Assembly: GCA_947482805.1 (NCBI GenBank) | Contig: CANKLK010000076.1 | Location: 1-10,205, forward strand | Length of the DNA stretch: 10,205 nucleotides | Direction: 5' to 3' | DNA from: Flavobacteriaceae bacterium | GTDB taxonomy: Bacteria; Bacteroidota; Bacteroidia; Flavobacteriales; Flavobacteriaceae | Shown: piece by piece, positions 1 through 7,114 of the stretch | Position numbering within the stretch: the stretch's first letter is position 1 | Layout: each line of letters starts with the position of its first letter | Position numbers and translations under genes: made by a program | Notes under the pieces: model-generated | What the model was told of the DNA's origin: nothing | Database searches by the model: none | What the model saw: only the letters and a program-made list of their open reading frames with translations

Positions 1-186
1 CCTGTAACAGGTTCAGCACATTGTTCTCTAATTCCATTTTGGGCGAAAAGACTCAACAAAAAAGAACTTAATGCTCAACAAGTTTCTGAACGATTAGGTA
101 AACTTTATTGTGAAAACAAAGGAGACCGAGTTATTATTAGTGGACAAGCAAAAACTTATTCAATTGGAAACTTATGGACAAAATAA
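1..186 (+). CDS. PhzF-family isomerase/epimerase, C-terminal fragment (5' truncated by window)
   Basis: The frame is open from the first base and ends at a TAA, giving the last 61 residues of a protein whose start lies outside the window. It begins with PVTGSAHCSLIPFWA, the conserved DPxTGSAHC segment of the PhzF (phenazine biosynthesis-like, diaminopimelate epimerase fold) family, and ends with a short beta-rich tail (GDRVIISGQAKTYSIG) typical of that family's C-terminus. PhzF-like proteins outside phenazine producers are usually isomerases of unknown substrate, and no phenazine genes are visible here, so a phenazine role should not be assumed. The next gene, on the same strand, starts about 200 bp downstream behind its own candidate promoter. 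No strong terminator was seen after the stop. Confidence 0.85.
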   Translation, partial: PVTGSAHCSLIPFWAKRLNKKELNAQQVSERLGKLYCENKGDRVIISGQAKTYSIGNLWTK

Positions 187-277
187 AATTATAGCTAAAA
201 GTATCTTAGATAATTTGGCGTTTCAGTGCTTAAATGAAGCTTTGTTCTTCGCATCAAGTATTTTTATTCTCAAAAAT

Positions 278-309
278 ATGTTTTTTCTTTCAAATTTATA
301 GTATATTTG
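278..309 (+). promoter_or_regulatory. Candidate Bacteroidota-type promoter for the cupin gene
   Basis: TATATTTG at 302-309 matches the Bacteroidota -7 element TAnnTTTG exactly. Upstream, at about the expected distance, there is only a weak -33 match (ATG at 278-280, 21 nt before the -7 box). Transcription would start near 315, leaving a leader of roughly 70 nt before the ATG at 388. The -7 match is seen directly; its use is inference. Confidence 0.4.
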
Positions 310-387
310 AAACACCACAGTTTGAATTTCACAAATATCATCAATCCGAAGATTATTAACTAATATATTAAAATTAGCTACTCTACT

Positions 388-870
388 ATGAATGGTAAAG
401 AAATAGTTGAAAGACTTGGACTACAAGAGCATCCCGAAGGAGGGTTTTACAAAGAAACTTACAGGTCCAATCAAACTATAGAAACAGATAAAAATGTTTA
501 CAGAAACATTAGTACTGCAATATATTTTCTATTGGAAAATGAAAACAAATCATTATTTCATCGAATTAAATCTGATGAATTATGGTTCTTTCATCAAGGA
601 GAAGCTTTGGAAATCGTATTTATAAAAGAGGGCGTTTTAAATACCATCATATTGGGAAATAATCTAGAAAATGGAGAAGTAGTTCAAGCAACAATTCCAG
701 CAAATACATGGTTTGCCTCAAGGGTTAAAAATTTAAAAGGATACTCTTTTGTTAGTTGCACTGTTGCTCCAGGGTTTGATTTTGCAGATTTTGAATTAGC
801 CAAGAGAGAAGATTTAATAAATGAATTCCCTAATTTGAAAGAAACAATTGAAAAATTCACCAAGGAATAA
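388..870 (+). CDS. Cupin_5 / DUF985 family protein
   Basis: This 160-residue protein spans a single small cupin domain of the DUF985 (cupin_5) type. Diagnostic segments are EHPEGGFYKETYRS near residues 14-27, an ISTAIYFLL strand at 41-49, FHRIKSDELWFFHQG at 57-71 and GYSFVSCTVAPGFDFADFE at 118-136. Likely metal- or ligand-facing residues in the barrel are His58, Glu64 and His69. Family members are compact beta-barrels of unsettled function; proposals include binding sugar nucleotides or other small ligands, so I assign no substrate. Length matches the family. The start codon lies just before the conserved N-terminal helix, so the start is likely right. No strong Shine-Dalgarno is present, as is normal for Bacteroidota. 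It probably forms a single-gene unit, with a candidate promoter upstream and a weak terminator directly after the stop. Confidence 0.9.
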   Translation: MNGKEIVERLGLQEHPEGGFYKETYRSNQTIETDKNVYRNISTAIYFLLENENKSLFHRIKSDELWFFHQGEALEIVFIKEGVLNTIILGNNLENGEVVQATIPANTWFASRVKNLKGYSFVSCTVAPGFDFADFELAKREDLINEFPNLKETIEKFTKE

Positions 871-894
871 AAACTTAAGCCACATAGGTTTTTT
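871..894 (+). terminator. Weak intrinsic terminator after the cupin gene
   Basis: A 7-bp stem (AAACTTA at 871-877 with TAGGTTT at 885-891, one G-U pair) closes a 7-nt loop and runs into a T tract ending at 894. It starts at the base after the stop codon. The stem is A/T-rich, so its strength is uncertain. The remaining ~180 bp up to the kinase gene hold no clear feature. Confidence 0.45.
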
Positions 895-1074
895 GTCATT
901 GCTGTTTTTTTGATGAGGAAAGCGTTGATTTCATTTTTGAAATAGGTCAAAATTATTTGAATCCGACACTGTCAGAATCATAAAGATCTGGCCGCTTTAA
1001 AAAACTAGACCATAAGAAAATATTTTAACTAACAGCCTTGTTTTTAGTAAATTAAATTACTCAAAAAATAAAAT

Positions 1075-1650
1075 ATGAAGAAGCCAAGTAATCATAAAAG
1101 AGAGTCAAAACGAATAGAGAGTTTAAAATCATATTTAGTATTGGATACCGAATCAGAGGAAGAAATAGACAATCTAACTCAACTTGCCTCAGAAATTTGC
1201 GAAACTCCAATTTCTCTTGTTAGCCTAATAGATGAGAACAGACAGTGGTTTAAGTCTAAAATTGGTCTAGAGGTAAATGAAACTAGTCGTGATGTAGCAT
1301 TTTGCGCACATGCCATTAACGAAAAAGATGATTTATTTATTATAGAGGACGCCAGAAAAGACAAGCGTTTTTTTGACAACCCATTGGTTACAAGTGACCC
1401 ATATGTAATATTCTATGCTGGAGTTGTATTAAAAAGTGATGAAGATCTTCCCTTAGGAACACTTTGTGTAATTGACAATTCACCACGAAAATTAAGTGAT
1501 AAACAAATTAGATCACTTAAAACAATTTCAAAGCAGATTATGAACCTGCTTAATTATAAGAAAAGCATGCGTAAGCAAGAAGAATTAAGGATTCAATTGG
1601 TACAAAAAAAATCGGGAACTAGAAAGATTTGCATCTATTGCAGCGCATGA
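1075..1650 (+). CDS. GAF-domain N-terminal half of the split histidine kinase
   Basis: This is the product if the A8 run is real and read without slippage: 191 residues holding the GAF domain and a coiled-coil-like linker (residues 160-180), then a frameshifted tail (GTRKICIYCSA) before TGA. It lacks the H-box and ATP-binding domain, so alone it could bind a ligand but not signal by phosphorylation. GAF domains bind small molecules or chromophores; nothing here identifies the ligand. Confidence 0.7.
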   Translation: MKKPSNHKRESKRIESLKSYLVLDTESEEEIDNLTQLASEICETPISLVSLIDENRQWFKSKIGLEVNETSRDVAFCAHAINEKDDLFIIEDARKDKRFFDNPLVTSDPYVIFYAGVVLKSDEDLPLGTLCVIDNSPRKLSDKQIRSLKTISKQIMNLLNYKKSMRKQEELRIQLVQKKSGTRKICIYCSA

Positions 1651-1675
1651 CTTAAAATCCCCATTAGCAAATATC

Positions 1676-2278
1676 ATGAGTGCTGCTAATTTATTTACTG
1701 AAATATACGCTTCACAAATAGACACCCAAGGAAACCTACTTATTGATTCAATTGAAAAGTCTGGACAGCGTTTAAAAATGCTAGTTGATGGCTTATTAGA
1801 GTTTTCAAAAATTGACGACTTGAGTATAGTAACTAAGTCTAAAGTAAACTTAATCAAACTAACAAAAGATCTTACTAAATTAATTGGCAATAAGGATAAT
1901 ATAAAAATTTCTTTAAACACCAATTTAACAACCATTAAAACGTATCCAATATTACTTGATCAGATACTAATCAATCTATTTTCAAATTCGTTAAAATATA
2001 GCAATAAAAAAATCGCTGAAATCGAACTTTGTGTTTCCGAAAATTCAAGCCATTATTTATTTATTGTAAAAGATAATGGACCTGGTATCTCTAAAAAGGA
2101 TCAAGCTGCAATTTTTAATTTATTTCAGATTGCCTCAGCAGAAGATCAATTTGGGAATAAAGGAAATGGAATTGGTTTGGCAACAGTAAAGAAAATTATA
2201 GAAAAACTCGGAGGCAAAATTCACGTGGAATCTGAAAAAGGCCAAGGGACTGAATTTCATTTTTCAATTTCTAAATAA
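1676..2278 (+). CDS. Kinase-core C-terminal half of the split histidine kinase
   Basis: Read from the first ATG in the second frame, this gives 200 residues: the second HisKA helix (SGQRLKMLVDGLLEFSKID) and a complete HATPase_c domain with N-box, DNGPGI and GNGIGLATVKKI boxes. That ATG lies 30 bases downstream of the His191 codon (1646-1648), so a product started here would lack the phospho-acceptor and be inactive as a classical kinase. The frame is open upstream through the H-box, which supports the single-gene reading. No plausible ribosome-binding site precedes the ATG. Confidence 0.65.
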   Translation: MSAANLFTEIYASQIDTQGNLLIDSIEKSGQRLKMLVDGLLEFSKIDDLSIVTKSKVNLIKLTKDLTKLIGNKDNIKISLNTNLTTIKTYPILLDQILINLFSNSLKYSNKKIAEIELCVSENSSHYLFIVKDNGPGISKKDQAAIFNLFQIASAEDQFGNKGNGIGLATVKKIIEKLGGKIHVESEKGQGTEFHFSISK

Positions 2279-2298
2279 TAGGGTTTAAAACAAGCACT

Positions 2299-3387
2299 TC
2301 ATCGTCTTTGAAAATTGATTTTCTGTCCTACGTTCAATCCGTTATTCTTGGCTAAAACACCACACATGTGAAATAACATACGGGCACCAACATTGCCGTC
2401 CCAATCATCATTTTCTCCTGGTGCAACTTCTACCAAATCAAAGCCAATAATTTCTTTCCCACTTGCTGCTAATTTGTTAAACAAATAAGTAGCTTGCTCA
2501 AACGAAAAACCTCCGGGAACCGGAGTTCCTGTATTGGGGCAATACCATGGGTACATTCCATCTATATCAAAACTGATGCAAACTTTTTGCGGTAAGCTTG
2601 CGATAATAGCATCGCATTGTTGCTCCCAAGTTTTTCCGGCAAAGTTTTCCGTTTTCATATCGGCATCGGTATTTACCAAAACCCTGTCTTTAGCTTGTTG
2701 CACAACAGCAACTTCTTGCTCACAAAAATCGCGAATACCAACCTGTACTATTTTTGAAATCTGTGGTATTTGTATAGCATTGTACATTATTGATGCGTGA
2801 GAATACGTAAATCCTTCATAAGCAATACGTAAATCCATGTGAGCATCAAGATGCAAAATCCCAAAATCATCATGTATTGAAGATAAGGCTTCATAATAAC
2901 CCAAAGGTGTAGAATGATCGCCACCAAGTAACGCCACTTTTTTGCCTTGGTTCATCCAAAACAATACTTTTTCTTTTACTTCGTTATGTAAGTCGCGACA
3001 GACTTTGTTAATGGTTTGTAAATCTGAAAGTAAACTTGGATGATTATTTAAATCTTCTCCTTTTTCGAGTGCCTGAATTATAGGTTGTGCTAATGCTTTG
3101 TAGCTATTAGAATTTCTTTTCCAATGTTCAGGTGCTTCATCATAATATATTCCCAATTTCCATAATTCGGGAAACTCTTGATGGTTTAAATCTACCTGAA
3201 ATGAAGCATTCAAAACAGCCTCTGGTCCATCTGAAGCTCCGGCTCCATAACTTACTGTTACTTCCCATGGTACAGGAATAATAATTATTTCTGATTGTTC
3301 AGCTGAGAATGGCAACCCAAAAATGGTGGCATCAGCTAAACCAGGTTGGCTTGGGTCAAAAGTATCTATGATTTGTTGTTTGGTCAT
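2299..3387 (-). CDS. Agmatinase/arginase-family ureohydrolase
   Basis: This 362-residue protein carries the binuclear metal signatures of the ureohydrolase superfamily in order: GGDHS at 155-159, DAHMD at 181-185 and SFDID at 272-276, followed by NTGTPVPGGFS and the DLVEVAPG segment around Glu320. These enzymes hydrolyse guanidino groups (arginine, agmatine, guanidinobutyrate, formiminoglutamate or guanidine) to urea or a related amide, usually with Mn2+ and in some members Ni2+. The protein is longer than typical 300-residue arginases because of an N-terminal extension and an inserted helical segment (about 84-140), and the usual DP after the third motif reads MYP. Substrate therefore cannot be assigned from sequence. 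It has its own well-formed promoter just upstream and ends convergent with the kinase gene. The ATG at 3387 fits the promoter and gives a leader of roughly 15 nt. Confidence 0.88.
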   Translation of the reverse strand: MTKQQIIDTFDPSQPGLADATIFGLPFSAEQSEIIIIPVPWEVTVSYGAGASDGPEAVLNASFQVDLNHQEFPELWKLGIYYDEAPEHWKRNSNSYKALAQPIIQALEKGEDLNNHPSLLSDLQTINKVCRDLHNEVKEKVLFWMNQGKKVALLGGDHSTPLGYYEALSSIHDDFGILHLDAHMDLRIAYEGFTYSHASIMYNAIQIPQISKIVQVGIRDFCEQEVAVVQQAKDRVLVNTDADMKTENFAGKTWEQQCDAIIASLPQKVCISFDIDGMYPWYCPNTGTPVPGGFSFEQATYLFNKLAASGKEIIGFDLVEVAPGENDDWDGNVGARMLFHMCGVLAKNNGLNVGQKINFQRR

Positions 3388-3408
3388 TGTTCAAAAGTTA
3401 TAAAGCGG

Positions 3409-3439
3409 CAAAGTTATCCCGAAGTTTCGGGATTGCAAA
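3409..3439 (-). promoter_or_regulatory. Bacteroidota sigma-A-type promoter of the ureohydrolase gene with palindromic spacer
   Basis: On the minus strand TTTG (3439-3436) is followed after exactly 19 nt by TAACTTTG (3416-3409), matching the Bacteroidota -33/-7 consensus with the usual spacing, and the next base is the frequent C. The spacer contains a perfect inverted repeat (3416-3433; 7-bp arms ATCCCGA and TCGGGAT around a 4-nt centre). Predicted transcription start is about 3402, 15 nt before the ATG. The palindrome could be a repressor operator or a chance REP-like element. Confidence 0.65.
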
Positions 3440-3458
3440 GTATTTTTGGCATGGATGT

Positions 3459-3501
3459 AAAAAAGAAAACCATCTCGTTCTAAAAAGGAGATGGTTTTCT
3501 T
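3459..3501 (-). terminator. Intrinsic terminator of the M36-like protease gene
   Basis: A perfect 14-bp stem (3488-3501 with 3463-3476) surrounds an 11-nt loop. Read on the minus strand it runs into a T tract at 3464-3459. It lies 17 bp after the protease stop codon and is the clearest terminator in the window. Confidence 0.85.
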
Positions 3502-3518
3502 AAATAGTAAATTTTAAT

Positions 3519-5573
3519 TTATTCTTTTATAAACTTATAAGATACTTTAGCATTATTGAAATACACATTATAAATACCTTTAGCTAAAGAAGTAATATCG
3601 ATACTTTGGGCGTTAGAAAATACCGCTTTTGTCAAAACAGTTTGTCCTAGCATATTATAGATAGTTACACTTTCTTCAGCATCAAAATCACCTTTAATAT
3701 TTAAAACGTTTGCCGCAGGATTTGGATACAATACAAAGTTATTTTTTACTGATTCATTAACCCCTAAGGATGAATTTATGGTAAGTTGGAAAGTTCTTGT
3801 TACTGAGGCACCACTTGTTGCAATCATCGTAATTGTATAGGTTCCTGGCACTAAAACTGTAGCAACAGCTGGACTTTGTGTTACTGTTGCATCACAATTC
3901 GCTGTAATTGGATTAGCCAAAGTTGCATAGCTAGGTAAAGTATACGTATTAGTAGCATCTGCAGTAACTGTTTGGTTTGCAATGGCTGCCATTGTTAATC
4001 CAAGTACTGGCATAACATATCCTCTATCTGTAAATTTTTCTGTAAACACCTGAATATCTGCACATGGAAAATTCATATTAATAGCCGCTTGTCTCACTGC
4101 TATAGCTGCATTTTGTTGATTAGTTGAAGAATTTGTTAGTGCTAAACCAGTTAAAAATGCTTTGTCGGTTTTTGTCTTTCCGATTACATCCCAGATTTGC
4201 ATTAAAGCAGTTGCCCATATTTGTCCGTCTGTGTGAATTGCATTTACCAAATCACCTGGATAAATTCCTCCATAATCAGTCGTTCTTCCTGTCCAGCACG
4301 TATTGTGACCATCCCATTTAAACATATACTGATAATAGTCATCCGAAGATGTCCATAGATTTACACTCCTGCCATATGATTGCGCCCAATAATCACCATT
4401 ACCTTCTCCAATTAAATTAGACGAAGAACCGTTAGTCATCCAATCATGTAGCCCATGCCCTAACTCATGTAAAATGACATCTGTATCTTCAGCATCATCA
4501 ACACATCCTTCTCCAAAAGATAATTGATCGCTTGATGGGGAAAAAGAAGAATTGTCAGCCCCATTCCATCCTGAAGGATCAAATCTAAGTACCCCTGAAT
4601 TTGACTGAGGTCTACAAGTAATTCCTAATGTTTCGCTTATATATCGCAAGCTTTTATCCAAATGATAAAAGGCATTAACCGCTTCAAAATTATCCTGGTT
4701 TCTCGTAAAATTAAACACGTTAGTTGCTTGTGTAAATAATCCCTTTGATGGTGCTTCAAGGTCTACAATTTCTACATAAGAGCTCTTTAATTTATATATA
4801 CCAGCCGTCAAATCAATTTCAGGTAATGTTACCGCTGTTCTAGCCGCTGCTAATTGAGTCGTATTGGCATCATTCCCATCAACATAACCCGAAGTATTAT
4901 AAGGAACACGTGCGGCAGACAACGGATCACTCATATACACCATAGCAGTTCCTGTTACATAAGCTAATGGTGCCATTGCTGAAGTTTTATATATCTTTCC
5001 AGCCTTTTTTACATTCTCATTTTTATGGTGTTTTAATGAAACTTCCTCTGTACTTAAAACAGTTGCGTTTTGTGCATCAATTAAAACTTCCCAGGTTCCG
5101 TTTCCAATCTGGAAGTTTGTAATAACACTGTAAACTAATTTTGTTTGACCGTTAACTTTTCTAACCTGTAATTTATTTTCTGAAACTGTATAGTCTCCGG
5201 GAAATTTTAAGTTATCTTTTGAGACATTTAAAGAAATCTCTTTAGAAACACTTGGTATAGTAGCAATATTTTCTATTGTACTGTCATACGAATCTGAAGT
5301 AAAAACCAATTCATTACTTGGATTGAAATTTACTACAATTTCTGACTGATATACAGGTACTTCATTGATCATTTGTTGAAAACGAAGTGTTTCTCCTGCT
5401 TCAGTTTTCATAACAAAGGATAGTTTAAAACTATCTGTTGCTTTAATTTTTAATTCGTTAGCGTGCGTTTGTATCCATTTTCTAGCCGCACCTTCGTTTT
5501 CAGAAGATTGAGCAAAACCAGAAAAGGAGATAAAAGTCAGTAATAAAGTTGTAAAATATAATTTTAGTTTCAT
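3519..5573 (-). CDS. Secreted M36/fungalysin-like zinc metalloprotease with T9SS sorting domain
   Basis: This 684-residue secreted protease starts with a Sec signal peptide (KLKLYFTTLLLTFISFSGFA, cleavage near residue 21). Residues about 25-180 resemble the FTP/PepSY propeptide of thermolysin- and fungalysin-type enzymes (FQQMINEVPVYQSEIVV). The catalytic domain carries HELGHGLHDW at 369-378, with zinc ligands His369 and His373 and catalytic Glu370; GEGNGDYWA at 389-397 supplies the third ligand, Glu390. IHTDGQIWATALMQIWDV around 446-463 fits the M36 helix after the active site. Residues 525-600 form a small beta-sandwich, HYR-like. The last ~72 residues (FVLYPNPAANVLNI through GIYNVYF to YKFIKE) are a type A T9SS sorting domain, cleaved during export. 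The likely role is extracellular protein degradation for nutrition. It follows kynU with a 74-bp gap containing an inverted repeat, and ends at a strong terminator. Confidence 0.92.
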   Translation of the reverse strand: MKLKLYFTTLLLTFISFSGFAQSSENEGAARKWIQTHANELKIKATDSFKLSFVMKTEAGETLRFQQMINEVPVYQSEIVVNFNPSNELVFTSDSYDSTIENIATIPSVSKEISLNVSKDNLKFPGDYTVSENKLQVRKVNGQTKLVYSVITNFQIGNGTWEVLIDAQNATVLSTEEVSLKHHKNENVKKAGKIYKTSAMAPLAYVTGTAMVYMSDPLSAARVPYNTSGYVDGNDANTTQLAAARTAVTLPEIDLTAGIYKLKSSYVEIVDLEAPSKGLFTQATNVFNFTRNQDNFEAVNAFYHLDKSLRYISETLGITCRPQSNSGVLRFDPSGWNGADNSSFSPSSDQLSFGEGCVDDAEDTDVILHELGHGLHDWMTNGSSSNLIGEGNGDYWAQSYGRSVNLWTSSDDYYQYMFKWDGHNTCWTGRTTDYGGIYPGDLVNAIHTDGQIWATALMQIWDVIGKTKTDKAFLTGLALTNSSTNQQNAAIAVRQAAINMNFPCADIQVFTEKFTDRGYVMPVLGLTMAAIANQTVTADATNTYTLPSYATLANPITANCDATVTQSPAVATVLVPGTYTITMIATSGASVTRTFQLTINSSLGVNESVKNNFVLYPNPAANVLNIKGDFDAEESVTIYNMLGQTVLTKAVFSNAQSIDITSLAKGIYNVYFNNAKVSYKFIKE

Positions 5574-5578
5574 TTTTT

Positions 5579-5630
5579 AATTCGTTGATTTAGTGGTTTT
5601 TGTTAATAACGACATACAAATCAACGAATT
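5579..5630 (-). repeat. 13-bp perfect inverted repeat in the leader of the protease gene
   Basis: AATTCGTTGATTT at 5579-5591 pairs perfectly with AAATCAACGAATT at 5618-5630 across a 26-nt loop. It sits between the kynU stop (5648) and the protease ATG (5573); on the minus strand its end is 5 nt from the start codon, so in RNA it would overlap the ribosome-binding region. On the minus strand it is followed by A's rather than T's, so it is not a normal kynU terminator. It may be a leader hairpin or a two-site operator. Confidence 0.6.
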
Positions 5631-5647
5631 GTTTTTCTATAAACATA

Positions 5648-6931
5648 TTAATTAACTGTTAAAATCCCTTGTTTTAATATTTGTCCAAAGTCGTACATAT
5701 CTTCATAAGAACAATAAAAAGGCGCTGGTGCTAATCGGATTACATTTGGTTCACGCCAATCGGTGATCACGCCATTTTTCATTAAATAGTCAAACAAACT
5801 TCTACCTTGTCCGTGTAGAAAAACCGAAAGTTGGCATGCGCGTTCTTCTTGATTTTTGGGTGTTATAATTTCAAATTCAGTTCCGTCAATTTCATTATCA
5901 ATTTCATGCAAAATGAATTCTAAATAAGCTGTTAATTGATTTCTTTTTCTAATAAGCTTGTCCATTCCAACTTCGGCAAACATTTCTACAGAAGCCAAAT
6001 AAGGCGCTAAAGATAAAATGGGTAAATTACTTATCTGCCAGCCATCGGCTCCAACAATAGGATTGTATTCTAGTTCCATTATGAAACGACGTTCTTTATT
6101 ATGGCCCCACCAACCACCAAATCGAGACAAATCTTTATTGGCATGGTGCTTTTCGTGAACAAAACAACCCGAAGCATTTCCCGGTCCGGAATTCATATAT
6201 TTATACGAACACCAAGCGGCAAAATCGATATTCCAATCGTGCAATTCTAGTTTTATATTTCCAGCGGCATGTGCCAAGTCAAAACCTACCATTGCGCCTA
6301 TTTTTTGACCGGCTTCAGTGATGGCTTTCATATCAAAAACTTGTCCGGTATAATAATTAACGCCACCTATGAGTACTAAAGCTAACTCATCACCAACTTC
6401 ATTTATTTTGGCAATAATATCTTCTAATCTTATGTTGTGCTCTCCTTCTCTTCTTTTGATTTCTACAATGGCATCGTCGGCTTTGTAACCATGAAAATTA
6501 ACTTGTGTTTGAAACATATATTGGTCGGAAGGAAATGCTTTTTCTTCGCAAATTATTTTATACCGTGTTTTTGTTGGACGATAAAACGACACCATTAACA
6601 AATGCAAATTTACCGTCAAGGTATTCATAACAGTAACTTCGGATGGCTTTGCTCCGACTAATTTACTCAACGGATTGGCAAATCGTTCATGATAATCCCA
6701 CCAAGGTTTTTCGGCATAGAAATGTCCTTCGACTGCCATATTTGACCAATCATTCATTACATCATCAACGTATTTTTTGGTGCGTTTAGGCTGTAATCCT
6801 AAAGAATTTCCAGTAAAATAGATTACGTTTTTACCATTATGTTGGGGAAATAGAAATTCGTTGCGATAGTGTTGCAATTCGTCTTGCGTGTCGAGTTGTT
6901 GGGCAAATTCACGTGTATTTTGAAAAGTCAT
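5648..6931 (-). CDS. kynU: Kynureninase
   Basis: Kynureninase cleaves L-kynurenine to anthranilate and alanine (or 3-hydroxykynurenine to 3-hydroxyanthranilate) in tryptophan degradation, using pyridoxal phosphate in the cytoplasm. The 427-residue length fits the family. Recognisable segments are YFTGNSLGLQP at 38-48, the EKAFPSDQYMF region at 130-140 (FPSD phosphate/ring contacts), GFDLAHAAGN at 216-225 with PLP-contacting Asp218 and His221, and WCSYKYMNSGPG at 240-251 with the Schiff-base Lys244. FGGWWGH at 271-277 is also typical of the family, and the C-terminal VIRLAPAPFY segment completes the small domain. No kynurenine monooxygenase or tryptophan dioxygenase gene lies next to it. The upstream region is repeat-rich, with only a weak promoter-like box (TACTTTTA, minus strand, near 6961-6954), and no Shine-Dalgarno is evident. 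Confidence 0.96.
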   Translation of the reverse strand: MTFQNTREFAQQLDTQDELQHYRNEFLFPQHNGKNVIYFTGNSLGLQPKRTKKYVDDVMNDWSNMAVEGHFYAEKPWWDYHERFANPLSKLVGAKPSEVTVMNTLTVNLHLLMVSFYRPTKTRYKIICEEKAFPSDQYMFQTQVNFHGYKADDAIVEIKRREGEHNIRLEDIIAKINEVGDELALVLIGGVNYYTGQVFDMKAITEAGQKIGAMVGFDLAHAAGNIKLELHDWNIDFAAWCSYKYMNSGPGNASGCFVHEKHHANKDLSRFGGWWGHNKERRFIMELEYNPIVGADGWQISNLPILSLAPYLASVEMFAEVGMDKLIRKRNQLTAYLEFILHEIDNEIDGTEFEIITPKNQEERACQLSVFLHGQGRSLFDYLMKNGVITDWREPNVIRLAPAPFYCSYEDMYDFGQILKQGILTVN

Positions 6932-6967
6932 TGGTATATTTTAGTATGAGTGGTAAAAGTAAAAAAA

Positions 6968-7009
6968 AGGGATAAGAAAAAAGGGATAAGGGAAAAGTTT
7001 TAATTAGTA
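6968..7009. repeat. 7-bp-period array upstream of kynU (AGGGATA-type)
   Basis: From 6968 the sequence can be cut into consecutive heptamers. AGGGATA occurs at 6968-6974 and 6982-6988, the related AGGGAAA follows at 6989-6995, and the others are more degenerate. The same heptamer, in rotated form, makes up the array inside aroA at 9112-9145. It lies in the presumed promoter region of kynU. Confidence 0.6.
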
Positions 7010-7025
7010 GATAGCCCTAGCCCCG

Positions 7026-7047
7026 ACTTGTCTAACGACAGGCAGGT
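7026..7047. repeat. Palindromic repeat nested in the intergenic element
   Basis: ACTTGTCT at 7026-7033 pairs with AGGCAGGT at 7040-7047 (8 bp, two G-U pairs) around a 6-nt loop. It resembles the ACCTGCCTGTCGGCAGACAGGT-like palindromes common in Bacteroidota spacers and interrupts the 5' part of the host element. Confidence 0.45.
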
Positions 7048-7060
7048 TTCAATGGAAATC

Positions 7061-7114
7061 CTTTTTTATTGTTTTGTGCTTCGACAAGCTCAGCATGGCA
7101 AAACAATAAAAAAG
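7061..7114. repeat. 16-bp inverted repeat with a REP-like apical sequence
   Basis: CTTTTTTATTGTTTTG at 7061-7076 and its exact reverse complement at 7099-7114 flank a 22-nt loop. The loop contains TGCTTCGACAAGCTCAGCA, itself able to pair TGCT with AGCA, a sequence that recurs widely in Flavobacteria as the minus-strand motif TGCTGAGCTTGTCGAAGCA (recalled, not searched). Confidence 0.65.

Larger units (their letters stand above)
1075..2278 (+). pseudogene. GAF-domain sensor histidine kinase, interrupted by a +1 frameshift in an A8 run
   Basis: Two overlapping frames encode one protein. The first carries a GAF sensor domain (about residues 28-160, with FCAHAI and LGTLCVID motifs). The second carries the kinase core. 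They join at a run of eight A's (1604-1611). With seven A's the frame reads VQKNRELERFASIAAHDLKSPL, continuous through a HisKA domain with phospho-acceptor His191 and then a HATPase_c domain: N-box around Asn304, G1 box DNGPG at 333-337 and G2 box GNGIGL at 363-368. The restored product is 400 residues with no transmembrane segment, so it would be a cytoplasmic sensor kinase. No response regulator is adjacent, making it an orphan. The intact motifs on both sides suggest a very recent mutation, a homopolymer sequencing error, or a slippage-controlled gene rather than an old pseudogene. It runs convergent with the ureohydrolase gene, 20 bp away. Confidence 0.85.

Noticed and set aside
237..252. 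GAAG/CTTC inverted repeat as a terminator for the PhzF gene
   Set aside because: The stem is only 4 bp with a long loop and no adjacent T tract.
110..301. 63-codon open frame after the PhzF gene
   Set aside because: It overlaps the PhzF 3' end in another frame, has no recognisable domain or ribosome-binding site, and runs through the candidate cupin promoter.
684..950. Minus-strand open frame of 88 codons
   Set aside because: It lies mostly antisense to the cupin gene, and its composition follows from the opposite strand.
960..980. Small GACA/TGTC palindrome in the spacer before the kinase gene
   Set aside because: Four-bp arms are expected by chance, and no promoter boxes could be placed around it with confidence.
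1604..1650. Programmed -1 ribosomal frameshift joining the kinase halves
   Set aside because: The required shift is +1 (skip one base), so a classic -1 slippery site would give the wrong frame, and no downstream pseudoknot was seen. Slippage during transcription remains possible.
3519..6931. kynU and the protease gene as one functional operon
   Set aside because: They share a strand and a 74-bp gap, but the functions are unrelated and the gap holds a large inverted repeat; read-through is possible but not supported.
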